Of a stretch of 38,773 nucleotides of DNA, positions 1-9,864 are shown one piece after another. Each line of letters opens with the position of its first letter. Position 1 is the first letter of the stretch. The notes beneath the pieces are model-generated. The model saw only the letters and a program-made list of their open reading frames with translations. It made no database searches and had not been told where the DNA came from. Origin of the DNA: Dehalococcoidia bacterium. GTDB taxonomy: Bacteria > Chloroflexota > Dehalococcoidia > Tepidiformales > Tepidiformaceae. The stretch lies in assembly GCA_023382755.1 (NCBI GenBank), contig JAHDWR010000004.1, positions 1 to 38,773 of the forward strand. The letters run 5' to 3'. Position numbers and translations under genes: made by a program.

Positions 1-215
1 GACTCGGCGGATGGCCCCCCGGCAGGCACAGCCGCAGGACGCACACAAACCAGCATGGGCAACCGGCTGACAAAGGTGGTCCAGGTGCCAGGGGTTCGCA
101 CCCCCTTTGCTCTTCCACGTCGTCCCTTCTGGAACGAACCAGCGCCCCTCCGCGGGGTGCCGCGTGCTGCCGTCCGCTCCCCTCCGGGGAGAACAGGCAA
201 AGGGAGTAACTCGTC

Positions 216-2063
216 ATGTGTGGAATCGTTGGATACGCGGGCGCAGGGCCCGCGATCCCGGTCCTGCTACGCGCGCTGAAGGACCTGGAATACCGCGGCT
301 ATGACTCGGCCGGCATCGCCGTCCTCGACCCCGCAAGCACCGGGATCCATATCACGAAGCGCCAGGGAAAGATCAGCAACCTCGAATCGGCACTCCATGG
401 GACAGCGAGTGAGGCGACCACCGGGATCGGGCACACCCGCTGGGCCACCCACGGCAAGCCGAGCGACCAGAACGCGCACCCGCACCTCAGCTGCAACGGC
501 GAGGTCGTGGTCATCCACAACGGCATCGTCGAAAACTATGCGGGGCTCCGGGCCGGCCTCATCGCCGCCGGGCATCGTTTCGAGAGCGAGACCGACACCG
601 AAACGATCGCTCACCTGATGGAGGACCGCCTGAAAGCGGGTGATACCCTCCTCGAGGCGCTGCGCCAGACCGCGCTACGGCTCGAGGGCTCCCAGGCGAT
701 CGTGGCCATGGCCGCCAGCGAGCCCGGGACCATGGTCGCCGCCCGCGTGGGTAATGCGGGGGGTGTGGTGATTGGCTATGGAGCTGGCGAAATGATGCTC
801 GCCAGCGACCTCGCCGCCGTCCTTCCCCTGACCCAGGACATCGCCTTCCTCGCCGACCAGCAGTTGGCGCGAGTGGACCGGGCCGGGGCGGACTTCATCG
901 ATGCAGCCGGGAATCCGGTCGAAGTCGTCCGGCGGAAGGTGCCTATCGACCCGGTGAGCGCTCTCAAGGGCGAGCACCAGCACTTCATGCTCAAGGAGAT
1001 CATGGAGCAGCCCGAAGCACTCTCCGACACGATCTGGAGCCTTGGGACGCTTGCCCCGGCCGAACTCTACTTCGACGACCTGGGGCCCGCGCTCGATCGG
1101 CTGGCCCAGGTCGAGCGCGTCGTCCTCATCGGTATGGGCACGAGCTTGCACGCGGCGATGCTTGGGCAGCGGTACATCGAAGCCTTTGCCCGCATCCCGG
1201 CCGAGACCGACAACGCCAGCGAGTTTCGCTATCGCGACCCCGTGCTGGGCCCGGGCACACTCGTGATCTCCGTCAGCCAGTCGGGCGAGACGGTCGACGT
1301 GCTCGAAGCGATGGCCGTGGCGAAGGCGAAGGGAGCGCTGCAGGTGACCATCTGCAACACGGAAGGCGCCCAGACGACGCGCGTGGCGCATGGCACGGTG
1401 TACACCCGCGCGGGGCTGGAGCGAGGCGTGGCGAGCACCAAGTGCTTCACGGCATCGGTGGTTGCCCTCTACCTGCTCGCCCTGAAACTGGGGCTGGCCA
1501 GGGGGGCCATTGCCCCGGGCGAACTGCAGGAACGCATGCAGGAGGTGGCGCGTGTCCCCGAAGCGGTTGCGAGGGTGCTCAGGCAGGCGCCAATCTACCG
1601 GCGCATGGCGAAGCGGTTCGCGACCACGCAACACCTGCTGTTCCTTGGCCGGGGACTCGCCTTCCCGGCGGCGATGGAGGGGGCGCTGAAAATGAAGGAA
1701 ATCAGCTATATCCATGCGGAAGGCTACGCCGCCGGAGAGATGAAGCACGGGCCCATCGCGCTCATCGATGCCAACTTTCCGACCATCGCCATCGCCACGC
1801 GCCATGCGTTGCGATCGAAGATCGTGTCGAATATCGAGCAGGTGCAGGCCCGCGGCGGCGAGGTCACCGCGGTGGTAACAGAGGGTGACGACGAGATTGC
1901 CAGACTCGCCGACGCCACGATCGCGGTGCCGGAGGTGTCGGCTTTGCTCGAACCGGTGGTTGCGTCCATCCCCCTGCAGTTGCTCTCGTATTACGTGGCT
2001 GTGCAGCGCGGGTGCGATGTCGATCAGCCACGAAATCTGGCAAAGACCGTAACGGTCGAGTAA
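216..2063 (+). CDS. glmS: Glutamine--fructose-6-phosphate aminotransferase (isomerizing)
   Basis: Protein starts MCGIVGYAG (N-terminal Cys glutaminase) and carries two SIS domains; C-terminus ends DQPRNLAKTVTVE, typical of GlmS. Confidence 0.97.
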   Translation: MCGIVGYAGAGPAIPVLLRALKDLEYRGYDSAGIAVLDPASTGIHITKRQGKISNLESALHGTASEATTGIGHTRWATHGKPSDQNAHPHLSCNGEVVVIHNGIVENYAGLRAGLIAAGHRFESETDTETIAHLMEDRLKAGDTLLEALRQTALRLEGSQAIVAMAASEPGTMVAARVGNAGGVVIGYGAGEMMLASDLAAVLPLTQDIAFLADQQLARVDRAGADFIDAAGNPVEVVRRKVPIDPVSALKGEHQHFMLKEIMEQPEALSDTIWSLGTLAPAELYFDDLGPALDRLAQVERVVLIGMGTSLHAAMLGQRYIEAFARIPAETDNASEFRYRDPVLGPGTLVISVSQSGETVDVLEAMAVAKAKGALQVTICNTEGAQTTRVAHGTVYTRAGLERGVASTKCFTASVVALYLLALKLGLARGAIAPGELQERMQEVARVPEAVARVLRQAPIYRRMAKRFATTQHLLFLGRGLAFPAAMEGALKMKEISYIHAEGYAAGEMKHGPIALIDANFPTIAIATRHALRSKIVSNIEQVQARGGEVTAVVTEGDDEIARLADATIAVPEVSALLEPVVASIPLQLLSYYVAVQRGCDVDQPRNLAKTVTVE

Positions 2064-2189
2064 CGGGACCGATGGGGATGGCATGTTCGGACCGAAGGGA
2101 GGGGCGCATGTTGCGCCGCAACCGGTCTATAATCGGGCGACCGAAGCCATCGGTCTGCACTATGCGCGGTGCGCGGAGGTATAGGCAGA

Positions 2190-4484
2190 TTGGTTAGCAT
2201 TACGCGTTCGGTAGTGTGGTTCTCCGAAGTTGGCCGGGAAGATCTCGGCCTCGTCGGCGGCAAAGGCGCCAACCTGGGAGAGCTCACCCGGGCATCCATC
2301 CCCGTCCCCCCGGGATTCGTTGTCACGGCTGACACGTACTTCCGCTTCATCGAACAGGCCGGCCTCGAACCGGTCATCAGGAAAGAGCTGTTCAACCTCG
2401 ACGTCCATGACTCGAAGACCCTGAACGACCGGGCGGCGAACATCCGCCGGCGAATCATCGAAGCGCCCATGCCGCCCCGCCTGGCCGAAGAGATCCGGGA
2501 AGCCTACCGGGAACTCGGAGACGGCCCGGTCGCGGTCCGAAGCTCGGCAACCGCCGAGGACCTGCCCGACGCGAGCTTTGCCGGCCAGCAGAGCACCTAC
2601 CTCAATGTCGTCGGCGCCGACAACGTCGTCCGGGCCGTACAGGCCTGCTGGGCGTCGCTGTTCGAAGGGCGTGCCATCTTCTACCGCGAGGAAGCGGGCT
2701 ATGACCACATGAAGGTCGGGCTCGCAGTACCCGTTCAGCGCATGGTGCAATCGGAAAAGTCCGGCGTTATGTTTACCGTCGAACCCGTGACCTCCGACGC
2801 GTCGCGGATCACGATCGAGGCGGTCTACGGCCTTGGCGAGGGCATCGTCTCCGGCGAGATCTCCCCCGACCTGTACATGGTCCACAAGGAATCCTTGCAG
2901 ATCCTCGACAAAACGCTGACCCCGCAGGACCAGATGATCGCCCGGGCCGTCGACTCGGATGGGAGCCACGAAGGGGCGAACGCCTGGCTGCCAGTCCCCG
3001 AGCACCTGCGCGAAACGCAAAAACTAACGGACGAACAGATCCGCGAACTCGCCCGCATCGGCCGCTCCGTCGAGGACCACTACGGCTCCCACCAGGACAT
3101 CGAGTGGGCGTACGAGGGCGGGAAGTTCTACCTGACACAGGCGCGCCCGGTGACCACGATGCGGGCCGGCCACGACGAGGAAGACGACATGGGCGACCAC
3201 GAGGTCGCGCCCGTATTGCTGACCGGCCAGCCTGCCAGCCCTGGCGTGGGCATCGGCGTGGTGCGAGTCGTGCACGATCCGCACGACATCGACATCGTCC
3301 AGCCGGGCGATGTGCTGGTCGCCGAGATGACAACGCCCGACTTTGTGCCGGCCATGAAACGCGCTTCGGCCATCATCACCGAGCGCGGCGGTCGAACGTG
3401 CCATGCGGCCATCGTGAGCCGGGAACTCGGGATTCCCTGCGTCGTTGGCGCCGGGGGCGCCACGACGGGCCTGGGCGAAGACCGCCTGGTGACGGTCGAT
3501 GGGTCGGCCGGCAAGGTCTACGAAGGCCGGGCCGAATCGCGGCTGGCCTGGTTCGAACGCCAGAAGGAGCGGTACGCCCGCTCATCCGGGCTGAAGACGA
3601 CGACCAGGCTGTACGTGAACCTGGCCGAACCGGAACTCGCGGACCGCATCTCGCAGCGGAGTGTCGATGGCGTGGGGCTGCTGCGCGCCGAGTTCATCGT
3701 CGCGCAGATTGGCACTCACCCCCGTACCTTCATCCAGGAAGGACACCCGGGGGAGTACACGCGCCAGATCTTCGAAGGGCTGCGCGAGTTCTGCCGGGCG
3801 TTCAACCCTCGGCCGGTGGTGTACCGCCTGACCGACTTCAAGACGAATGAATACGCCAACCTGCGGGGCGGCGCGGAATTCGAAGCCAACGAAGAGAACC
3901 CGATGATCGGGTACCGGGGCGCCAGCCGGTACATCCGCGAGCCGGACATCTTCCGGCTCGAGGTAGAGGCCATCAAGCAGGTCCGCGCGGAGTTCAAGAA
4001 CCTCTACGTCATGGTCCCGTTTGTCCGCACGCCCGCCGAGTTGAAAGGCGTGAAGCAGCTCCTGGCCGAGGAGGGGCTGGTGCGCAGCGACGAGTTCAAG
4101 CTCTGGATGATGGTTGAGGTCCCCTCGAACGTCATCATCCTCGACAAGTTCATCGACGTCGGGATCGACGGCATTTCGATCGGGTCGAACGACCTGACCC
4201 AGCTGGTGCTCGGCATCGACCGGGATAGCGAGGCTCTCGCCGACACCTTCGACGAGCGCGACGATGCGGTGATGGCGGCTATCCAGACTGCCGTGGCGGT
4301 GGCGAGGCGCCGGGGCATCACGGTGTCCATTTGCGGTCAGGCGCCGAGCGTCTACCCGGAAGTGACGGAAAAGCTCGTCGAATGGGGCATCACCAGCGTC
4401 AGCGTCAGCCCCGACATGCTTGACCGCACACGGGAGATCATCGCGAACGCGGAAGTGAAGCTCGGCCGGGCTCCCGCCGGGTAG
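2190..4484 (+). CDS. ppsA: Phosphoenolpyruvate synthase (pyruvate, water dikinase)
   Basis: GGKGANLGEL, VRSSATAEDLPDASFAGQQ and the phospho-His motif GGRTCHAAIVSRELGIPCVVG. TTG start at 2190 follows GGAGGT at 2174; the ORF extends upstream to 2169. Confidence 0.94.
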   Translation: MVSITRSVVWFSEVGREDLGLVGGKGANLGELTRASIPVPPGFVVTADTYFRFIEQAGLEPVIRKELFNLDVHDSKTLNDRAANIRRRIIEAPMPPRLAEEIREAYRELGDGPVAVRSSATAEDLPDASFAGQQSTYLNVVGADNVVRAVQACWASLFEGRAIFYREEAGYDHMKVGLAVPVQRMVQSEKSGVMFTVEPVTSDASRITIEAVYGLGEGIVSGEISPDLYMVHKESLQILDKTLTPQDQMIARAVDSDGSHEGANAWLPVPEHLRETQKLTDEQIRELARIGRSVEDHYGSHQDIEWAYEGGKFYLTQARPVTTMRAGHDEEDDMGDHEVAPVLLTGQPASPGVGIGVVRVVHDPHDIDIVQPGDVLVAEMTTPDFVPAMKRASAIITERGGRTCHAAIVSRELGIPCVVGAGGATTGLGEDRLVTVDGSAGKVYEGRAESRLAWFERQKERYARSSGLKTTTRLYVNLAEPELADRISQRSVDGVGLLRAEFIVAQIGTHPRTFIQEGHPGEYTRQIFEGLREFCRAFNPRPVVYRLTDFKTNEYANLRGGAEFEANEENPMIGYRGASRYIREPDIFRLEVEAIKQVRAEFKNLYVMVPFVRTPAELKGVKQLLAEEGLVRSDEFKLWMMVEVPSNVIILDKFIDVGIDGISIGSNDLTQLVLGIDRDSEALADTFDERDDAVMAAIQTAVAVARRRGITVSICGQAPSVYPEVTEKLVEWGITSVSVSPDMLDRTREIIANAEVKLGRAPAG

Positions 4485-4500
4485 TCCGCCGGGAGCCCGG
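4466..4500. terminator. Bidirectional hairpin between convergent ppsA and the 4509 gene
   Basis: Perfect 11-bp arms CCGGGCTCCCG / CGGGAGCCCGG flanking the ppsA stop codon; no clear T-tract. Confidence 0.5.
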
Positions 4501-4508
4501 GTGGCTGT

Positions 4509-4820
4509 TCAGGCGGCCGCGCGTACCGTTTTGGTCTCGGCGGCATCCTGTTCGATTGCCTCGTCCCGGTCGCGCAGGTGGGCGACGTTCGGGCTCAAGA
4601 CAAAGCGCGCGTACGTATCGGAGTGGCGGAACGCCCGCAGCGCATGGCGCGATTCCCAGGTACAGAAGATGGCATAGCGGCCGCTCGAGGGGATCCGCAC
4701 GCGTGCGTGCGCGGCGAGGCCATCGAATTCGCTGATGCCCAGGCGCAGCGATTCGACGTAGTAGTGCGCCTGTTGTTCCGTCATACCGGTCACATCGAAG
4801 GTGATCGTCTGGATGTACAT
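4509..4820 (-). CDS. Small alpha/beta-barrel (antibiotic biosynthesis monooxygenase-like) protein
   Basis: ORF from MYIQTITFDVTGMTEQQAHYYVESLR; GGAGGAGAAAC precedes ATG at 4820. Fold assignment is by resemblance only. Confidence 0.6.
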   Translation of the reverse strand: MYIQTITFDVTGMTEQQAHYYVESLRLGISEFDGLAAHARVRIPSSGRYAIFCTWESRHALRAFRHSDTYARFVLSPNVAHLRDRDEAIEQDAAETKTVRAAA

Positions 4821-4976
4821 GTTTCTCCTCCGGGCGGTGCCGTCACTGCCCTGGAGACAGCGTTTCACCCGGGCAGGCCGCGCTCCATCGCCCAGTTCAC
4901 ACTCCGCTCGCGGCTATGAATGGTGGCTCACACTGGCCCCGACATTCCTTGTCCGAAAGCGGCCTAGAATCACGAT

Positions 4977-6029
4977 GTGGACCTGCATGCGGTACGCCGG
5001 CGGCTCGAAGGGAATGAACAGCGCCTGAGTCCCTTCGCCGCGCGGAGCTCGACATCCCGCGGCCGCGGCCGCCCCGAGGCCCCTTCGCCTGTCCGCACCG
5101 ATTTCCAGCGCGACCGCGACCGGATCTTGCACACGAAGGCGTTCCGCCGCCTGAAGCACAAGACGCAGGTTTTTATCGCGCCGGCCCAGGACCACTATGT
5201 CACCCGCCTCACGCATACCCTCGAAGTTGCCCAGGTTGCCCGCACCATCACCCGAGCGCTGAATCTGAACGAAGACCTCGCGGAGGCGGCGGCACTCGGG
5301 CACGACATCGGACACGGACCCTTCGGGCACGCCGGCGAGGAGGCGCTCGCCGAATGCCTGCCCGAGGGTTTCCGTCACAACTACCAGTCGGTGCGGGTGC
5401 TGGACAAACTGGAGAATGGCGGCAAGGGCCTGAACCTGACGTTCGAGGTCCTCGAGGCTATCGAGAAGAGTTCGAAAGCCCGGGAGGATATCTTCGCTGA
5501 AGGCTGGGGCGTCCCCGGGACGCTCGAGGGACAGGTGGTGAAGACGGCCGACGCCATCGCGTATGTGAATCACGACATCCTCGACGCCATCCGCGCCGGC
5601 CTGCTCACGGAGGACGACCTCCCGTCGGCGGCACGAAGCGCGCTCGGGGAGAGCCACGCCGAGCGCCTGAACACCCTCATCTGCGACGCCATCGAGGCGA
5701 GTTGGGCCGCGACCGGGGCGGGCAGCGACCCGGTCATCCAGTTCAGCCCTCGCATCCACGCGGCTGCGAACGAGCTGCGGGAGTTCATGTTCCGGCGGGT
5801 CTACCTGTACGACTCGACCCGGCAGGAGGCGGAACGCGGAAAGCGGATCGTGCTCTTCCTGTTTCGCCACTTCGTCGCCAACCCCGCTGGGATCTCCACC
5901 GACTATTCGCTTCCGGACGACCCCGTCGAACGGCGCGCCGCGGACTACGTGAGCGGCATGACCGACCGCTACGCGATCCGGCTCGCCACGGAGTTGGGGT
6001 GCGCGGAGGCCGAGGGGTGGCACGTCTGA
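4977..6029 (+). CDS. dgt: Deoxyguanosinetriphosphate triphosphohydrolase-like HD protein
   Basis: DRDRILHTKAFRRLKHKTQVF, TRLTHTLEVAQVAR and GHDIGHGPFGHAGE (HD motif). Confidence 0.92.
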   Translation: MDLHAVRRRLEGNEQRLSPFAARSSTSRGRGRPEAPSPVRTDFQRDRDRILHTKAFRRLKHKTQVFIAPAQDHYVTRLTHTLEVAQVARTITRALNLNEDLAEAAALGHDIGHGPFGHAGEEALAECLPEGFRHNYQSVRVLDKLENGGKGLNLTFEVLEAIEKSSKAREDIFAEGWGVPGTLEGQVVKTADAIAYVNHDILDAIRAGLLTEDDLPSAARSALGESHAERLNTLICDAIEASWAATGAGSDPVIQFSPRIHAAANELREFMFRRVYLYDSTRQEAERGKRIVLFLFRHFVANPAGISTDYSLPDDPVERRAADYVSGMTDRYAIRLATELGCAEAEGWHV

Positions 6030-6121
6030 ACACCCGACGCCGTTACTTGACCAAATCATTATGTAGCGTGCGTGCGGATTGCTGGTAGGTAAGGGCCGCC
6101 AGATACTCGGACGTACCCGCC

Positions 6122-7681
6122 ATGAGTGAACGCTACGGACAGTATCCGGACGATGAGCCTGTCATCGGCGCAACGTATCCACCGCCACCCCAGCCGCCGG
6201 CTGAAGAGGTGTACATCGGTGCACCCGCCGCCGGCGCCTACCAGGACGAGGACCAGGACTGGGATGGCAGCGACGAGTACGACGACGAATACGATGACTA
6301 CGAAGAGCCGTACTTCGATTACGACGACCCTCCTCCGGCGCGTCAGCCGATGTTCTACGTGTTCGTCGCCCTGGCCGCCCTGGTCGGTGGCATCGTGGTG
6401 TTCCTGCTCTTCAGCATTGTGAGCGGGGGAGACGATGGCGGCAGCGGCGGCTCCACCCGGTTCGAGGTACAGGTCGATTCGCCACCCCGCGACAAACGCG
6501 TCAACATCGGTCAGCCCGAGGACGTCATCGTGCAGGCCACGGCTACCGAGCCGATCGTGCGATTCGAACTCTTCGTCGGGGATCGCTCCGTCGACTTTGT
6601 CGATGTTTCCGAGACTCCCGAGGACAACCGCTACCGTTCGACACTCCGCCTGCTGCTCGACCAGAAAGGCACCTACGAGTTCTTCGTCCGGGTGACCGCG
6701 TCGTCGGGGGCGACCAGGGACTCCGACAAAGTACGCATCATCGCGGTTGAACCCGTGGGTGAGCGGCCGCAAAGCATCAAGGGAACCGTGGTGGCCGATG
6801 CGACGCTCCGTGGGGGCCCGGGAGAAGACTTCGCCGAGACCGGGACCCTCAAGGCCGGTGAGGAGATAACCATTGTCGGGAAAAGCCGTTCCCTCGAGTG
6901 GTTGCTGGTCGAAGCCGGGGGCCAGGAGCCTCGCTGGGCGCGCAGGAGCGCCATCGACCCGCTCGACACGCTGGACCTCGTCCCAACCCGCGACGTGACG
7001 CCCACTCCAGGCCCGACCTCGACCAATACGCCCGAACCCTCGCCTTCGCCGTCGCCCAGCGTGAGCCCTTCACCGAGCCCGAACTCTCCCGACTTCGTGC
7101 CGACGAACGCCGTGCTCATCGATGGGGGCGCGGTACTCCGCATTACGGTATCGAACGTCAGCAACAACGCCTACAACGGCCCCGTTGTGGTGGCAGTTGG
7201 CGGCGGCGACGTGCCACAGCAGGAACTCGTCGTCGAAGCAGCCATGGCGGCGAATGGAGGCGCCACCACGCTGGAGTTCGAGGTGGACCCCCCGATCACC
7301 GTCCAGGGCAAGCGTGCCGTCGTGACGGTCGACCCCAAGGACGCGATCAAGGAGCTGCGCGAGGACAACAACGTGGCGACGTTCGTCCTGTTGCCGCCGC
7401 AGGAGTCCCCGGAAATCGTGATCGCCTCCGCCGACGTGCTCGCCGACCGCATCTCCGTTGTCATCCGGAACACCGGGGGCGCATTGAGTGCCACCAACGT
7501 GACCGTGCGGGTGACGCTGGAGAGCCAGACCATCAGCAACTCCATCACGATTGCCCTCGCGAAGGACCAGTCATCGCCGGCCATCGAGGTGGCCCGGCCG
7601 GCCGGTACGGGGACGGCTACCGTCGAAGTCCTCATCGGTGGGCAGGTCCAGGCATCCACCCAGGTCCAGCTCGGTCCGTGA
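6122..7681 (+). CDS. Single-pass membrane protein with acidic cytoplasmic tail, SH3-like domain, Pro/Ser/Thr linker and CARDB-like repeats
   Basis: Asp/Glu/Tyr-rich N-terminus, TM segment FYVFVALAALVGGIVVFLLF, linker PTPGPTSTNTPEPSPSPSPSVSPSPSPNSP, and beta-rich repeats with ELREDNNVATF (CARDB-like). Confidence 0.75.
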   Translation: MSERYGQYPDDEPVIGATYPPPPQPPAEEVYIGAPAAGAYQDEDQDWDGSDEYDDEYDDYEEPYFDYDDPPPARQPMFYVFVALAALVGGIVVFLLFSIVSGGDDGGSGGSTRFEVQVDSPPRDKRVNIGQPEDVIVQATATEPIVRFELFVGDRSVDFVDVSETPEDNRYRSTLRLLLDQKGTYEFFVRVTASSGATRDSDKVRIIAVEPVGERPQSIKGTVVADATLRGGPGEDFAETGTLKAGEEITIVGKSRSLEWLLVEAGGQEPRWARRSAIDPLDTLDLVPTRDVTPTPGPTSTNTPEPSPSPSPSVSPSPSPNSPDFVPTNAVLIDGGAVLRITVSNVSNNAYNGPVVVAVGGGDVPQQELVVEAAMAANGGATTLEFEVDPPITVQGKRAVVTVDPKDAIKELREDNNVATFVLLPPQESPEIVIASADVLADRISVVIRNTGGALSATNVTVRVTLESQTISNSITIALAKDQSSPAIEVARPAGTGTATVEVLIGGQVQASTQVQLGP

Positions 7682-7762
7682 CGTAACCCGGGAGCCTCCG
7701 TTCAGACGTCCCGGGGCCGTCGCGGTTGCGTCACCTCATGTCGGTGTCTGCCCGTAGGATGA

Positions 7763-9613
7763 GTGGCAATGGACGTGGTGGAAGCAGTCAAGCGCCAGGT
7801 AGACCTCGCCGAGTATGTGGGCCGGGTGACGCAGCTCCAGAAGTCGGGCCGAAGCCTCAAAGGACTCTGCCCCTTCCACACGGAGAAGACCCCGTCGTTC
7901 TACGTGTTCCCCGACAAGGGGACGTGGCGATGCTTCGGAAGCTGCGGCGAAGGCGGCGACCTCTTCTCGTTCGTCCAGAAGCGTGAAAGCCTGGACTTCA
8001 AAGCCGCTCTCCGCCTCCTCGCCACGGAAGCCGGCATCCAGCTCACGGCCGAGGACGGACGCCGCCGCAGCCATTCGGAGCGACTCTCGGCCCTGATGTC
8101 CGCCGCGGTCGACCACTACGAGCGCTGCCTCGAGTCCGACGAGGGAAGAGCCGCCCGCGAGTACCTCACGGACCGGCGAGGCCTCAAGCCTGCCACCATC
8201 CAGGCGTGGCACCTCGGCTGGGCGCCCGAGGGCTGGCGCGGCCTGCGCGACTTCCTGCGCAACCGCGGCTACGAGGACCGCGACATGCTCGAAGCCGGAC
8301 TGCTGGTGGAGGGCGAGGCCGGGCGCGAACCGTATGACCGGTTCAGGGGCCGCGTGATTGTCCCGATCGCCAACGAGCGCGGCGAGTTCGTGGCCATGGG
8401 TGGCCGGGGCCTCCACGGCGAGGAACCGAAGTACCTCAACTCTCCCCAGACCGAGCTGTTCGACAAGGGCCGCACCCTCTTCGGGCTCGACCACACGGCA
8501 GGAGGCATTCGCGATTCGGGCACCGTCGTCGTCGTCGAAGGCTACATGGACGTCATCGGGCCCTGGCAGGCAGGGTTCACCAACCTCGTCGCCACCATGG
8601 GCACCTCGCTCACCGAGGCGCACGCGCGGCTCCTGCGGCGGTTCGCCCGAAGGATTGTCCTGGCGATGGACCCCGACGCCGCCGGGCTCGCGGCTGCGGA
8701 GCGTGCCGGGGGACTCTTCCTGGGCCTCGATACGCCCGAACGAATGGCGCAGGCCGCTCGCTCGGCCGACACGCTGGCGGGTGCCGTCGATGTCGATCTC
8801 CGCGTGGCTCCACTGCCCCCGGGGCAAGACCCCGACGAAATCGCGCGCGACGCTCCAGAGACCTGGAGATCGGCGGTCGAGGATTCCTTGCCCTTCGCCG
8901 AGTTCCTCCTGAAGCGCATCATGGGCCCCGAGCGGCCGGGCTCACCCATGGAGGCCCGCGCGGTTGTCGATCGGCTCCGTCCGGTGCTCGTGGCCGTGCG
9001 GGACCCGGTCGAGCGGGCCATGTATGTCCAGCGCGTCGCGCGACACCTGGGTGTGAGCGAGGAGGCGGTACTGGAACGGGTGCGCGCGTTTTCGCCCGGC
9101 CGCCTGCCCCGGCCGGCCGGACGCCCCGCGGAGACTCCGGTGACCGCTGAGGACGTGCTCCTCGCGATCCTCCTGCGCTACCCCCACCTCCGCCTGCAGT
9201 ACCGGAGCTATCCGGACTCGCTGTTCAGCGGTGCGGTCAATCGGGAAGTCTTCCGCCGCTGGTTGCACAGCGAAGACTTCTCGGTGCCGGCGGAGGACGA
9301 CCCGGTCGGCGATAGGGCCAGGGCATTGATCGTGCGCCGCCTGCCGCCACTCTCCGACACCGAGGCGCGCCAGGCTGCCGACGAAAAGGTTCGCGAGATC
9401 CTGAAGGAGCGCATCATCCAGCACCAGGCCGCGCGGTCGGAGGAACTGGCCGACGCCGAACGCTCGGTCGGGGCGAACCGGCTGGCCGAGATCGCGCTCA
9501 ACGTTTGGCGCGGCGGCATGCCCGCCGATGAGGACCGGGAGCTAGCCGAAGCGCTCATCGAGGAACTGCAGCTTGGGCTGAGCATCCACCGCCGCGAAGT
9601 GCCCCAGGCCTGA
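7763..9613 (+). CDS. dnaG: DNA primase
   Basis: CHC2 zinc finger (LCPFHTEKTPSF...WRCFGSCGEGGD) and TOPRIM motifs (VVVVEGYMDVI, LAMDPDAAG). Confidence 0.96.
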   Translation: MAMDVVEAVKRQVDLAEYVGRVTQLQKSGRSLKGLCPFHTEKTPSFYVFPDKGTWRCFGSCGEGGDLFSFVQKRESLDFKAALRLLATEAGIQLTAEDGRRRSHSERLSALMSAAVDHYERCLESDEGRAAREYLTDRRGLKPATIQAWHLGWAPEGWRGLRDFLRNRGYEDRDMLEAGLLVEGEAGREPYDRFRGRVIVPIANERGEFVAMGGRGLHGEEPKYLNSPQTELFDKGRTLFGLDHTAGGIRDSGTVVVVEGYMDVIGPWQAGFTNLVATMGTSLTEAHARLLRRFARRIVLAMDPDAAGLAAAERAGGLFLGLDTPERMAQAARSADTLAGAVDVDLRVAPLPPGQDPDEIARDAPETWRSAVEDSLPFAEFLLKRIMGPERPGSPMEARAVVDRLRPVLVAVRDPVERAMYVQRVARHLGVSEEAVLERVRAFSPGRLPRPAGRPAETPVTAEDVLLAILLRYPHLRLQYRSYPDSLFSGAVNREVFRRWLHSEDFSVPAEDDPVGDRARALIVRRLPPLSDTEARQAADEKVREILKERIIQHQAARSEELADAERSVGANRLAEIALNVWRGGMPADEDRELAEALIEELQLGLSIHRREVPQA

Positions 9614-9683
9614 TAAGTCACTTAGCACGCACTTTTTACAATCGGCATCGAGTCTAAGCAGTGTGGAACATACGTCCACGGTA

Positions 9684-9713
9684 TTGACACCGTCCGTCCA
9701 CCCCGGTTATTAC
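9684..9713 (+). promoter_or_regulatory. Sigma70-type promoter for the small ORF at 9758
   Basis: TTGACA at 9684-9689 and TATTAC at 9708-9713 (18-bp spacer). Confidence 0.5.
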
Positions 9714-9757
9714 ATACCGGCCGGTCGGCAAACGGCCGGATAAAGCGGGAGGTGCCT

Positions 9758-9850
9758 ATGGCTAGGCTCCGGACGCTCCTCGTAGTTGGTGCCCTGGCGG
9801 CGGTGGCGGTCGTTTCGACGGCTGTCCCGGCCCTCACCATCAGCTGGTAA
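9758..9850 (+). CDS. 30-aa signal-peptide/TM-like small protein MARLRTLLVVGALAAVAVVSTAVPALTISW
   Basis: ATG preceded by GGGAGGT (9747-9753); ends TAA at 9848-9850; flanked by a promoter-like sequence and a strong terminator. Too short for the ORF track. Confidence 0.6.
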   Translation: MARLRTLLVVGALAAVAVVSTAVPALTISW

Positions 9851-9864
9851 CGGGAGCAATCACC

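Noticed and set aside
71-120. Possible 3' end of a tRNA/tmRNA before glmS (AGGGG-TTCGCAC-CCCCT)
   Set aside because: The T-loop is non-canonical (no A58 equivalent), there is no CCA end and no acceptor partner within the window.
9621-9658. CIRCE-like halves (TTAGCACGC ... GAGTCTAA) downstream of dnaG
   Set aside because: Spacing is 19 nt rather than 9 and both halves are mismatched; likely chance.
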